A stretch of DNA of 64,000 nt, from positions 11,899,662 through 11,963,661 of the forward strand of contig NC_049986.1 in NCBI RefSeq assembly GCF_000003815.2, in the 5' to 3' direction. Of this stretch, positions 11,628-26,600 are shown in pieces (the stretch's first letter is position 1; the number at the start of each line of letters is the position of its first letter). A program made the translations under genes and the position numbers. The stretch is from Branchiostoma floridae (taxonomy: Eukaryota > Chordata > Leptocardii > Amphioxiformes > Branchiostomatidae). The notes beneath the pieces are model-generated. The model was not told where the DNA came from. It ran no database searches and saw nothing but the letters and a program-made list of their open reading frames with translations.

Positions 11628-14600
11628 ATGGCAGAAACGCAGGCAGCACCACCTGTCAGAGTGGCTCCCAGTGGCAAGGTCTACAGGCAGATCTTTGATG
11701 CTGAGGTATGTGCAGTAGTTTGGGTGGTCAATACACTTGAAAGGGTTTCTGGAAAAGTTGGGCTAGGCTAGTGGGGTGGACTACTTCAGTGGGCTACCCT
11801 TCCTGGGCCCCAAGGATATGCCTTAGGTTTTGGCATGTAAATTGTAATGGAGTTTCCTTGAGAAAAAAATAAGTCAATAACAATAACAGAACTAAGCCAT
11901 ATAAGACATATTCCAATTCACATGATTCATGTGTCACAAGACCCAACTGTATAGACATATGGATCAAATTCTGGAGGTTTGGACCCCACATGGGTGTTTG
12001 GTGGCGACTTGAAGCATTTTGGGGGCAGCTTCAGGTGCTGTCTTCTGGCATCAAAGCTCTGGATGTAAAAGAACCCAACACACTTGTAGAGATGACCAGC
12101 GTGACCCGGTATGCATGGCTGAAAATGTGAGCTATAGCAAAGGCATATTGCACTATCACCAGTTTTCTTGGACTCATTTATACAAATGTCCTTCCAGGTT
12201 CAGCTAGTCAAGTCCTATGACAAAGCCAAGGAGAAGCCCCGAGCCACGCCCACCTCTGGTCTCCTCCCCCTGGTACATGAGGGCAGGGCCACCACTGGGA
12301 CCGGCATCCTTACCTCCAGGCAAAAGACATGGATAGAAGGCATGCCCAATGACTCCACCATAGAAAATCCAGTATTGTACAGGTAAGAGAAGTCTCTAGC
12401 AATTGGGTGTCACGAACATAAGTGGTAGAAACACACCTTGTCCAACTGCTGAATGCGTGGAGGATATTTACATTGTATGATAGCTGGTCCTTATGCAAGT
12501 TTTCAGCAATCATAACTGTATTTTTCTTATCATTAAAAACATGACTTATGTGAAGTTTGTTATAGTAAATACTAATAAACGTACTGGCATCCTGAAAACT
12601 TTTTTTCAGTTTTTTTGTTAGCCTACAAGATTCTATATACATGTGTACATTTAAATTGCTTTTTTTTTTATTTTACACAATTTCCACTGCAGTTGTCTGT
12701 ACCCTAGTTTTTACATGTTGTTGTACATTTTTTTATGTTTTCTGTTCTGTATTCATCTACAGGAAAGCTGTGAACTTGATAAGTGATAGGTCAAAGGAAC
12801 CTGAGTCTTTAACAGCTGCCAGGGAGGTTAGGGGCCTGGAGGATGTTGTTGGTAAGTAAAAGTTACTTTAATAAATTCAGAAGTCATTAACTTGTGCATG
12901 TGTCTTGTCATTAACTTCTAGTCTACTTGGTCAAAGAAGGAAATTGTGCGAAGGTAACAAACTGTGTTTCCATCCTTCACAGTTGCTGAGAAAACTGGCT
13001 CCGACATCATAGAGAGAATAGCAGAGAGCAGAAGACAAAGGTGAGAAACCTTAATTGGTCCAAGAGGAAAAATATTTGAAAGAGATTTGTCTGTTGTTCA
13101 CTTAAACAAATGAACTTAATCTAAATAAACCAAGAAGTTACGAAGCATGCTTTGCTTAGTTGACGGGTTCGCGAAACTGCTTAACATCATTTTGATTAAA
13201 GATTTCGTTTCTGATGCACTAAATTAGATGTACATAGCTGTTGGTTTCTTGTACAAACAAGATAATCCATTAAGTGGCCCTAAACATGTCCATGGGTGTT
13301 CTTAGCTTGAATTGTTTGTAATCTTCCCTGTTGTCAGACATGAGAGTACTCTGGAGGACATGCATCAGGAGTTGGGAGTCATAAGTACAGTAAGTATTCC
13401 TCATATTCATCCATTAAGTATACCTCATATACATCTATACAAAGAGGTCCCAGTTATTGTGACCAGTTATACCGTACCTTTCTTCTTTTGATCTAGGACT
13501 AATGCAAAATATTTGGTAAATGTGGAATGACTGTTGCGATTGTAGGTCTCAAACCATGTAAATCTTTCTTTCCCTAGGATACAGAGCCAAAGATAGCCAA
13601 CCTTGGGGAGACACTGATGGGTTATCTGGAGGAGAATGACCAAGGTGGGGTTGATAAGAAATTGTCATGGCATGAAAAAAAATGCACCTTATATACATTG
13701 TATTAGATATAACACATTGAATACTGGAGGTGGCATTGAGTTTTGGGTAGTGCAATCATTATTTGGAAGGAAATTCCAAAACACCTTGGGTAGAATATCT
13801 AGACTAACACTTACAGCAGACCTCCAATTTCAAGACCTACCATTACTGAAACTACAACAGACAAACTTCTGTACCAGCACTACTGACAAGTGTAACATCA
13901 ACAAGATGATGGTGGCCACCTAACATGAAGAAGAAGAACTTCAAATGCCCTCAATATCTAATGTAACAGTTGTAACTTTTATTCTATGAATTTACTGTTA
14001 ATTGTTACAAGTACATGTATAGCATACATTTTCCTTGCCTCTATTCCTCAGAAATTGACCAACTGCTGTCCAGGATAGCAGATGACAGTGAGCTGATAGA
14101 CTACAGTCTACAGCAGCTGAGGGATCTCTGGGTTATGGTGGCCTCACAGTCGTCTGTCCGCAGGGAAAAAATACATGAGCTTGACTCAGAGCTCCAGAAG
14201 GTAGAGGATAGCAGAATGGACCAGGTAATTACACATGATTGTATATTGTTTTCATTGTTTCATTTAGTATATCTCATTGTTGCCACACTTTTCATATACA
14301 TGTATGTAACTGTAAGTGCAAATATCAAATACTATCCCATTGAGAAATATTGACTCTCAATATAACAATACTTTTATGTCATTTACACTTTTGATGTCAG
14401 AAATCAGTTTGTTAAATCAGAAGCATTTGGCGATAAAATAGGTCATACATGTACATTTGTACTTGTATTTACATTGATAATCTGGATCAAATGAAATGTG
14501 TTATTCCAGATTTCTGAAGTGTTGCAGAGTTATGCCAAGACTCTGGAGCAGATAGCACACATGATGGCCCCAGACGTACAGAGACGCATGGAGAAGGAGG

Positions 14601-17600
14601 CCATGGAAATAAACCAGTCTGTACTGGCCAACAAACGTGCGTACGCTGACCTGTTTGCTCGGTTGATGACGGCTGATGTAGAGCGAGAGAAGAAACAACA
14701 CCTGCAGTGGCTGGACAGGGTAGGCGACTGGAGGGAGCTGAACACAAAGAGAACCATTGAACAGTTCAGGTAACAAAATATTGCTACTTCTTAGAATGTT
14801 TTTAATTTTGCCCTGAATGAAACTAGGTCATGGTCATGCTATGCACTCTACTCGAAAAATTGAAGAATGATTACTCAGGCAAATCACATCTTATCAGGAT
14901 GATGAGATTTAAAAAATCTCAATATCTTGCTGTAAAATTGCTGCTACAGTACTATATGAGGGTTTGATTTGTACCAGTACATAGTGTATACATTTGATGT
15001 CATACCTTAAGCAGACAAATAAGAGGAAATTGTTCAAAATCAGATTCATTCCAAATAAAGGAAGATATATATATATATATATATATATATACACCACTAC
15101 TGTCATATGCTAAATAGCAATTACTCATGATATGATTTTCCAGTTGCTTGAGTACTTGATGTTTGGCATATCTTGTTCATTGACGCACTACTGTCATATC
15201 ATTACACTGTGTATGATTTGTATCTTCAAAAGATTGGTAATCTTAAAGCTGAAAAGATTATCTGAAACGATTGCATTAACATGACCGTTATCTTGCTGTT
15301 GACCTGTAATAGGGAGTTCATGCAGAGTGCACCTGTAGTGCAGCCACCTGGAGCAGACCAGGTGTTAGAGCACCTGCTGACGGAGCAGAAGGCACAGGCA
15401 CAGAAGAGAATGGACCTGCTCAACTCCATCAAGTAAGGAAATGTCTCAAATGATTCTTAGTTACGTAACATACCCTGTTTAGCCATTACCTAAGTTTCAT
15501 TAGGCTAGTATGTCACTGGATAACAACAAGTATTTTCTACACATGTTACACAACCAAGTTTGTTTAAGTTCTGTCTTGGGACACTGTATTGCTAGATGTA
15601 AGAAAATGTCATTTGAATGTGAATAATTCTCTGAGAACAAAGTCTTTTTCAATGCAAAAAAATTGAACTACAGTTTATTTAATACATGTGGAGAGAAATG
15701 ATACTGCTACCAAGTATTTTCAAAAGATGGATCATGATCATCCCATGACATGTTATTAGTGCAGCATTGTAGTAATAATGAAAATTTGATTTTCACTACC
15801 TATAGAGACATGAAGCCTCCAAGTTCCACCAAAACGTCAGTGTACGAGTGGTACAATGCTTTGTCTACAGTTAATGAACAGATAGGTAAGTCAAGCTGGC
15901 TACTCTATTGCAACCGTTATCTATTTCTCCTTATTATTTTGAGGGAGAAATCATCCCCAGTGTTTTTAATTCTAATTTAGAATTTCTTCAAGATGATTCT
16001 TTGGTTCTCATTTTTTTTCTTTGGAAAAGGTGTTGCAGATAAACAGACCAAAGGAAGACATCAGCATGTAGACTTGCGTATAGCGTTGTCACTGGATATG
16101 GCTGTGAAGGTTATTCTATTTCCCAACCAATCTTATGAAGTTTTCTTGTATGTTCTCTTTTAGACCAGCTGCATGTGCAGTACATGGGAAAGCTGCATGG
16201 GGAGTATGAAAAGGTTTGCCAGGAGTGCCTGACGGAGATAGAGAAATACAGGGTGAGTTTATTAGTCCTGGCAGTTACAACAACTAATAGCATGTCAGTT
16301 GAATGTCAAGTGTAGAGCCATACATTTTTGTACTTGCGATATTGTACTTAACTGTTATGGAATATGTTATCTTGGTCAAATGAATGAAAATCTTATAAGA
16401 TTGGATCCAACCCAATTTTCTTCCAATTCCTAACACCTCACCCAATAGTTTTTTGTTCTGCTCATAGGATATCCAGGTACTTGAATATAATCTATTGGTA
16501 GCCAGAGAAAAATGAAAGATGTTAGTTTTCGTGGCATGATCCAATTGTCTTGTACACAGGAATCGCTGCTTACCAGGGGGATCTGTAGCCAAGAAAGGTC
16601 ACTTCAGGTCATCAATGAACACTTCCTGCCCCTGGTTGGGGAGAGACAGAGGGCATTTGAGGACAAGTTGGAAGCCATGGATGTAAGTTGTGCTTTATTT
16701 ACAAAATATACCAGATAATCTGTAACCTAATCTTCAGACTATCCTTTTTTTGTATTCTAGAGGATCTATTGCCTGTATTTCATAGAGCTGTATTTCGTCT
16801 AACTTGCTGGAACATTCTTGGTCCACAGAAAGCACTGGAGGAACTTTCAGAGGAGTCAGCCAACCAGCTCAAGTCGCTCTTCAAGTTTGCGCAGGGCGGC
16901 GCTCACATCTGGGACGTGCACGAGATCGGGCTGGCCAAACAGGAACGGGCACTGCAAGAAAAACTGGAGGCCTGCAGACATAGTCATGATGCTACCAACC
17001 AGGTCTGTATGCTCAAAAAGCTTTCATTCTGTTACAGTGTCTTTTTTGTATGTAATTAGCATTTTTTTGTATGAACATTCAATAAATGATGTAAGATACT
17101 TCTAGATCTTTAGCATTTTTTCCCTCTTGTATTGATTGTCATAATGTTTCAATGGGCAAAATTAAGACTGAAGGAACTGTGGCTTTCTATAATCAAGAAG
17201 CAAGAAGAAACCTTGGTTACTAGTATATGACAGACTACGATACTTGTGTGTTTTGTCTTTATTGTGACCTGTACACGGCAAAAATCTACAAGAAATTGTT
17301 TCATTTATTCATTCAGTCTTTCATTTATAAAATAATGCTTGCAGGACAGAGAGGCTAACCTGGACATAGTGATGGACCACATGCGGCAGGACAGTACAGA
17401 GGAAGCCTTACAGAACAGTCTACAACAGGCACTGACTATGCTGAACATCATCAAGGAAGGGTGAGTATTGGTCTGAGTGTCTTTGTCTTCTTTTCATAAA
17501 TCATTTTGGGAAATTGCCTCTACCTTGACTGGAAAAGTCGACAATAATCATAAAACACGGTCAAATAGAATAGAAAGTTCTTTGTACACAACCAAGTGCT

Positions 17601-20600
17601 TGCAAAGCCAACTATTGCCTGGCTGTACTTCACACTGCAGTTAGGTGTAGCTGCTAGCTTGTAAAGAATGCAGTCCCAATTGTGATTGTGTTTGTATCCC
17701 CCCTCATCTTAGCTCATGACTGGAGTAGGTCTTATGGTCCTTACACTGTTACAGCCTCTTTTGTTCAAGCTCCTCATTCCAAACAGTTGAATATTTTCAC
17801 CGATGATTGTTTTCACTGATTATCATTATCAGATAAGGGTACATAAAAACTTTGGTTGATATACATTTAAAAATCTTAAATGTTATTTTTGTTTCACCTT
17901 ATCAGGTATGAGCTGTTCCATGGCCAGCAGGTGGATATTGTGAAGGGTTATCCCTCCATGGTGACGGAAGAGCTGACAAATTACGATGCTGGGCTCTGCC
18001 GATTCTTTGGTGTGGACCGGAATCCCACTGGTCCCAGCAAAACTACAACTGTAAGAAAGCGTTTTTTCGTTTGATATAAGCAAAACGAAGATTGTAAAAT
18101 CTTTCATATACGTTAAGAATGAAATTTCTGATAATAAGTTAAACTCTGTCCATTCCATTATCCTCACTGCAGAAGTCCCCCAGGAAGAAGAAAGGAGACA
18201 CCACCGCCCGCAGTGTTTCGTCAATGTCAACATCATCGTTTGTGTCCACTAAAGTGGTGAGTTCTGTTTGCCACACGCAAGATGTATGTCACAAACGTTT
18301 TAGTAATAGAAGTCTTATTCAGAAAACTTTTCATACATTCATACATAGCTTTTCAGTTTTTGATACAACATTTGAGTTTAAGAATTCAGAAAAGAAAAGA
18401 AATCCTAAATGTTGTGTTTCCTTCTGTGTTGACAGTCCTCTCTCAGCTATTCAGAAAACTTAGTGTTTTTAAATCATATATTTTCTATACATTTTGAGGT
18501 TTACAGTTTTCGATACAACTTTTGAGTTCAGGAACATAGAAAAGGAAAGAGGGCCTAAATGTTGTGTTTCCTCCTGTGTTAACAGTCCAGTACCAGTCCT
18601 CTGCCAGCTGTCATCCACGAGGTGCTGACCACCAAGAAGGGAACGAGTTTCTACGTCCTGACAGAGGCAGGGGAGCATGGGATACCTCCCGAGGCGGACT
18701 CCACGTCAGAGCCCGTGTTCCTGACCGAGTCGGAGACTAAAGAAGACCTGCCCGCGTACATAGAGAACGTCAAGCTCTTCAAGTCTCTTTTTGTGGAACT
18801 CAAGAAACAGTGAGTATTTATTGCTTTGGTTGTTCAGCACGCACAGCCAGGGCTGCCCAGCTAGCTTGTGGCTATTACAAAGGGATAGCCCTGCTGACAG
18901 AGAAAATGCAAATGGAATTTGACAATGACAGGATACTTGTTGATAACAATATTCTAAGTACATTGTATATAAATAGTGAGTAGTTCAGTAATATTGGACT
19001 TAATATTATTGACTTTCTTTAGTCTTTACAAGTCATGTATGTTTGTAGTGTTATGTGCAGTGCAAAGAAATAGCTTCTGTAAGGCCCTTGGCCTGTTTGA
19101 TGAACACATGTTTAGAAACAAAATTGATCCTGACAGTGTGCAATGCAGTAGGTGATGACATTTGTTTGTTACTTGTGTCCAGCATGCGGATGGAGTTCCT
19201 GAACCACCTGGAGGAGTGGACCGGGCAGGCTGTGGAGAGGGCCAAGAGTGTTGTGGCTGCTAAGGTAAACAAACCAACAAACAAACAGATAAACATGATA
19301 AACATAAAACGAATATGGTAAACTTGTTTGTTTTCTATTCTGTTTGTTATGTCTTTTAAGTCCTTCAAAAAAGAAGCTCCAGAATGTTTTTCAATACATT
19401 ATGACTATCAATGAATACAGCTAATTTTATGCAAAATTTCACTTGTGGTGCATTGTGTGATGTGTGTTTTGTTAAGAGTGTTAAAAAAAACCTGAATGCT
19501 TTTGTATTCACTTTATCATATTTTGTGGAGTAGTATGCATTTTTCTTACTTCCAAGATCATTATCTATTGTAAAATAGCACCCCCTTCTGGACTTTAAAG
19601 TGATCTGAAAATATATCTCCATCACAAGGCATGGCAGCTTGTAAAATCACAAAACCTATCAGATGGTTCTTCATGCTTGATGTGGATATAAGTCTCTTCA
19701 GACATTGACCCTTAAGTATGGTTTGCATTGCCAGTGTGAGGAGTTGAACAGTGAGCTGGACTTGCGGCTCCACCTCCACTCACCCAGGGCCAAGAGAATA
19801 GAGATGGATGTCCACAATGTCAGAGCAGGTACATGTAATGTAGTGTCCTGTGCATGATGTGCATGATAATGATTTATTCAATATCTGAGAAAACAAGACT
19901 TCAGTGACCTCATACCTCTTTGAAGTAGTAGTAGAGCATTTGTAAATTTCTTGTATCTGCTTGTGTGTCAGTAATTATGCAAATCGGACTGTAATACTAT
20001 TTTTGATGATGGTCCTCTGTACCAAAATTATCCATGCATTTAAGTCCTTCCTGCTTGTGTAATTTCATTATCATATTTCATCATGAATTTTGCAAATGAC
20101 TTCCTATTTAGTGATTTACTTGATCTTTACTGACACGTAAAAACATTACACAGCAGTAGGAACTTCAATTTCTACACCAACAGCTCTCTGTAAGATCACG
20201 TTATCCCAGACCATGACTAGAGATGTTGTTGTTCCCCAGCTGAGCTGGTGATGCACCAGGAGAGAGTGTCCCGCCACTGTAAGGGTATCACCACCGCGCT
20301 GAACGAGCTCAAGTCTCGCTTCACCGACCTCAACACAGAACACAACCGGATGTTTGAACAGTTCCGGGAACACATCGAGAACATGGAACACATCTTCATC
20401 AACGCAACCAAGTCTGCCAAGTAAGTCTGAATCTGACTCAATAGTTTAGGACAGACTGGATGTAATGAAAAGTACTCACCGTAAAATTCCAGTCTATGCC
20501 TTGTTACTGGCTTGTAATCCTAACCAAGGAACCCTCTTGCCTTAACTTATTGGTTGAGATACATTGTATTTACTTTGTAGATAAAAGGCTTAGCATTAAT

Positions 20601-23600
20601 CACACATTTAATTGTTAATTGTTAATTGTTAATGTCATGTGAATTCCATTTTCAGACTGGTGTCCCTGACAAATTCTTTGCAGACAGAGCTGGAAAAGGT
20701 AGGTTGCTATGAAAAGCAAACTCTTGTTTTATCTCACTACAGAATGTCTTATGTCTCATCATAAAGTTGTAATCATTCTTGAATGCACCATCCAAAGGTG
20801 TTGAAAATATGAAAGTTTCACATCAGGATCTAAAACTGTTCAAACAAAAGCTTTAAGTATTTCTGTAAATAAGAAAGATGCTGAAATAAAATAATACCAG
20901 AAATATTTCTAGTTCTTTCAGGACCTAATACACAGTGCTAAAACATACTATTAGTCATAAAGGTAACAGCTTGCAATGGATACTGCATGTGAATTGTAAT
21001 ATTGCCTCTGAATTTTTATTTTCAGTTCATGGACACCATCAGGATCTCCCTGCGACAGTTCAGGGGTTTCCTTGATGACACCCTGGCAACACTGAGGGAG
21101 TCCAACGCTCGGTTTAGGATGTCCTTCAAGTGAGCTCTCATTACAGTAACATCAACAGTTATATTGTGCATAACTCAATTTTGAATTCAAATACTTCCTC
21201 ATTGATAGAGTTACATATTGTGGTGGATGGAAGTGGTATGCTGTGAATGATTTAACGCTGGTCACTTAACTTTTGGAAAAATGCTGAAAATCCGAAAACC
21301 TCAGGCTTTGTAATTTGTTTTTGTTATGCACAGTAATATATGCCAATTGCAAGTGCTTTCCTGTATATCATGCTAGTGCCATTTATGTCATGACTTTCAT
21401 TTTTGTGGCCATGATTTACACTGAAAAATTAGACATCCAAATGAAAGGGAGTAGTCCTGTGATGTCTTTTTTTCTTAGCACAAAATGCTAGCAATTAGTA
21501 GTAGTGGTAGTAGTATCCAGTATCTAAATATACTGCTAGCTGCGTGGGTCCCTGACACGGGTGGGTAGCAGTCTACAGGAAGCCTTCATACTGCACTTCC
21601 AAGTGGCTCTGTCTAGTGGTGTCACACTGGCAAGGCTGCACACATTGATGTGCTTCTTCAAAGATTTCCTTGGTCTACCACGACCTCTGTTGCATGGTAA
21701 CTGCAATTTGGTCTTGTGGTTCTTATTTCTTAACCATCCCATCACCACAGGCTGTTCTCAGACGGAGGGAACTTCTCCCCTGAGGAGATTGAGGAGTACC
21801 GTAAGAAGCTGGAGAGGATGGCCAATAAGATTGACTCTGCGGAGGGGTTCGTGATGGCCGACCTGGAGGGGATGGAGGCCAGGAGGCTGGAACAGGCCAC
21901 CGAGGTCGTCAACAAGTTTGAGGACAGGTGGGACTGATGTCAACGCCCTGACAGTCTAGTTAACTGCCAGCATTGCTTCAGATGTTAACAGGGTTCTAGC
22001 CAGGATTTTATTTTAGCGTAGTGGGAATGGCATGGTAGCAAAGCGACCAATCAGGAGATTGGTGTGGAAGGGGGTCATTTTGAAAATGTAGAGTTAAAAG
22101 TTGTCACTCTGTTAACATCACATGTAATTTGAAGGATTTGGGGGTCAGTTTTGAGTGGCATATCATCATTTTTCATTGTTCAGACATTGATTAGACATTG
22201 TTGAACAAGCAAATGATAGCCAAGCACCACTACACTAGTTAAAAATTAGCTACGCTAAAATGCACTAGCTAGAACCCTGGTTAACCTGTAAGGGTCTATG
22301 AATTAAGGGTCTACCCCAACTGCAAACTATGTAATGTTTTGAAAATTACTCTTTTTAGTTAGTGCAATTTAGAACCACCAAATATTGACTTGACATTCCT
22401 AAAAACCTGTTTAAAAAACAATGGATATAAGTTACCCCACGGAAGAAGGTAAACGAGTATTATGATCAGATATCAGGTCATTGTACATAAAAAAAGCAAC
22501 ACTAATCTTGTTTTGACTGGCCATGTAGTCAAGCTGTGGTCTTGCTTCCTACTATAAAGATGGATGGATGAGCTCTGTAGTTAGCATAGTAGAAGACTCT
22601 TTCCCTATGATGGTTGCTCTCCTTGGTGCTGAAACTGAGTCTGTCTGTAGCTGTGCACTGGTAAACATGAAGTGAAAAGTGCTGTTTGTATCTGATTACC
22701 AGTTAGTATTGCTCCCTTCCGCAGGTAAAAGTATGTTGATTATGATAAGATGGTAGCAAAAACAGTCTTGTTTGTATCCCCAGGTTTAAGAACCATCTGA
22801 TGGACCTGATCTTCATTGAGAAGGTCACTCGCTGGTTCACCAACACACAAGTAAAGATCAAGAGTGAGGTGAGTTTGCACAACAATGTAGTCTATCCTTA
22901 TCTATTCTTTTTTTCAGGTCAATACATTTTAAACCTCAGTGTTATGAAAACAGCATTTGAAACAGCCAACATCCATGTATGGTTGTCGTTTGTAACCCTC
23001 TCTGGAAAACATGATTTTGTGCACTGATGTTATATTTTGGACAACAAGTTTTGGAAAGAAAGGGAATGGAAAAATGTTCTGTTGGATTTGCAGTGTTGCT
23101 ATGGCTATCTTATTTTCTCACTATACTATATGTCCATGATGACCGTTGGTGTTTCTTGGTGTGTATAACAACAATGTTCAAATTGATGACAGACTGGTTG
23201 CAATCAGTTCGCAGCTGTTCTTAGAGCAGTAGCTGATGACAGTGTTTGTTTGCTTGCCTGTGCAGGTGCAGGAGAGTAACACCCAGTCCCAGACCCTGCA
23301 CAACCACCTGAACCGCCTGGAGAGGAGGATAGATGCAGTGGCAAAGCCAAACCCAGACAAAGAGGTAAAGAGACATTAAAAAAAGTAAAGCTTCTGCAAG
23401 CTTGACTCAGGAAAGGCCTTTCTTACAACAAACAAATTTGATAGATTGTCAGGGCATGACAGAGTAATCCCATATGCAGCATCTCAATTTGTGAATAAGC
23501 ATGTCTTTTCGACTATACTATGCTGTCTACTTGTAGAGTAATGTTGCACTCTCCAAGTGTTTATTGTTTATTGAGATTTTCAGACTCTTGGGTAGCCCCA

Positions 23601-26600
23601 TTCAGTTATCTGCAATACCAATTATTCTATTGAAGATGGTGTTTATCTTCTTTCTTAGCCCTTATTAGCAATCGTTAGACCCGTCAAGGCTGGCAGTAAA
23701 TCCACAAATGATGGTTCTTCACTGAGAAGAAGCTTCAGAATGTTCTTAACCCTCATCCGACCGATACATTTTTACGACGAATCTGACCGAATGGGGTCAT
23801 TTTTTACCCCACTTTGTTTTGCTCATAGATATATTTCTCGGGTAGTTTTTGTCATTACTATGTATTTACTGTATCACCAATATATGAAAATTACCTTGAC
23901 AAGTTTTGGTGTCATTTATTATTACTCATTATCATAATTTATGCAGAAAATAAGGAGAAACCACCCTTTGCTCTAAAAATCTACCATACTCCACTTACTT
24001 TAACATTGTTTTTGTTTAATCAATTTCCAAGCAATAATATTGATGCTACAATAATACCGATAGCATAATCATGTTGTTTGACAATAAAAGATAGAATATT
24101 TCTGAAAAATAACGAAATTACTACTTTAGGCTTAAGTCACATTTCAAAACCGGGGCCCGGTCGGGATGTTTGAAGAAAAGAAAAATTACAATGTCTACCT
24201 AGAAATATACACAAAGCATGCCCTTGAATCTTCTTTTGACATTTTGTGTATTATGATACTTTTTATATCATTCTTTTCGCTCCCGAAAGCTGCCCGGCCG
24301 GGCCCCGGTTTGGAAATGTGACATAAGCCTAAGACAGATCTTTTCCCCACTCCCCACAGCAACTGACTCCCCAGCAGCTGGTAGACTACATGGTGGAGGT
24401 GATGGAGACGGTTCACGATCGCAGCCAGTACCTCAACTGTCTGAAGGAGTCCGCCCCGCCCCCCGAACCTGCACCTGCGCCCGCCCCCGCACCCACGGGA
24501 CGGGTCGGCTTCGTGGAGGGGGCCCTGGTGCAGCCTGGGAAGGGAGGCAAGCAGGTGGCAGAGGACGCATCCATAGGTGTCATCAAGAACATCCTCAAGT
24601 AGGTTTCCCTTCAACACTGTTAGAACTCATCATAGGAGACTATGCTGCATCATGGTGTAGTACTGGTACTGGGTTGTTTAGTTTCACTGTTGTGATATTG
24701 CATTCAAGAGTCATAATTGACAAGCCTACATTGTTGTAGCTACTGATGGGCAGATGCCTACAACTATGATGATTATGTATACCTGCCAGTTGTTGTTCAA
24801 CGTACTTGTTGGGTTGAAGTTTAGTAAACGGTGTGTATTTTTCACAACAGGACTCAGAAAGTGCAGGCAGAAGGAGCCGATGTGGAAGTGGAGGATGACA
24901 AAACTGCTGCTGGTAGGATTCACCATTATTCATAGATATTATCTCCCCCTTTATTCCCTTCCTTCCTGTCTCTACCCATCTGTATGAATGTATCTGTGCA
25001 TTGCGTGATGTTGAATTAATGCATTTTACACAAAATCTTTCCCTGTGATCCTCACACGTGTGACTGACACCTCTCCAGCCCGTGCTGTGTACGGAGACGA
25101 GAGACAGCGGACGGGCCTGCGTAGCGTCGCCACCTCCCGTCCCCCCACGTCATCCAGTATTGCCACCAGCCTGAAGAAGAGCGGGCGTGCCACGCTGACT
25201 CGGGGAGACACCACGCTCAGTATGATCAGTGCTGGGGGAGGGACGCAACAGGTCAAGAGACTGTCAGGGTAAGTCTCAGAACTTCAGTGTGAGGGGAACA
25301 ACCAGAAAGTTTAAAATTCAAAAATAACAACCTACAAAGATTCAACTACTGTTACAGTACTACATTGTACTTCTGAAAGTGGTTTCAGGTTTTTTCTTTC
25401 CAACTCAGACCTTGATGTGATGTGAAATATGAAATAAGCATACACAGTCAGGTATAAATTTGGTGGTCGGATTATGGTGTTGTTCATACTGTGTCTAATG
25501 TACATTTGATCTGATACTGTAGGAGGAGAGGGAGTAAGTCCAAGATAGAGAAGAGGGTGACAGTGTTTGGTGAAGGTCCATATGAGCTGACGTAAGTAGA
25601 TGCACATGACACAATTTCTTTATGTATTTTTATACATGTTAAGCTGTCTCTACCATAAGTCGTCTGATTATTTCTAGTTGGGCTTTAATATAGAGAATTA
25701 GAGAAAGTCTTTTTAAGTTATTATTTGTTCTGTAGGCATTTCCTGGGGCTTGTGAGGAAGATAGTGTCTGATGCACTGGAGGGCCTTTTTACTATTGGAG
25801 AGGTGAGTACATTACACAGACTTTTGTTAATAAATCAATAAAGGCTAGGCACAGTTTTTGATATTCAGTCATAGACCGGTAGAGTCAGTTGTCAAGTATT
25901 AAGTATTAAGATAAAAATGGCATGGTAAAAAAGTAACATAATTATATTTCATTCAAATAAGCCCAGTGTCTTGATGTTTTATCATGATTTAATTGTATCT
26001 AAAAGTTACATAACTGCATATTTTGAATTTCATGCGATAGGAAGCATTATATATGTCTGTCTTGTTGCATGCTGTGAACTTAAATCTTACTTCCCATAAC
26101 TCAAAGCCTTACTATAAGCAAAGAAGGAAGCCTACCGTCACCAAAGTAAGTAGTTGGTTGTAAGTAGGTGATGATCGGTGCAAACATTGCCGGGTGCAGT
26201 GGCCATAGGTGTACCATAATTTCCCTGAGAATTGTTTTTCTTTGTCATTTGTCTCATCTGAGGTGTGTATGATTGAGAACTATGTAGTTGACATAGACTT
26301 AATATCAAACATTATATGAAGAAAAAATGACCAAGCAAAATATGTTTATTTCACAAGGGTGTTATTTTTCATATTGTGAAGTCTAACTTTTGTGAGGTGA
26401 TTTTCTAGTACTTTGAAACATATCAAATAATCTCCATACATGTAATTTTGGTGATAATGTTTCCAGAGGAAAATCTCTAAAATTAGTACAAAAGGATTTA
26501 ACATGAGACAGATCCAAATTTTGCACTAGGCTGCAAGTATCTTTTCCATTGGTGAAGTTTCCTTCTGGTGGTAATGATGTAGCTAAGGTGCATGTAGATG

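Noticed and set aside
24195..24617. 140-codon - strand open frame
   Set aside because: It is the antisense shadow of CCDC180 exon 24360-24598, whose GC-rich proline stretch suppresses stops on the other strand.
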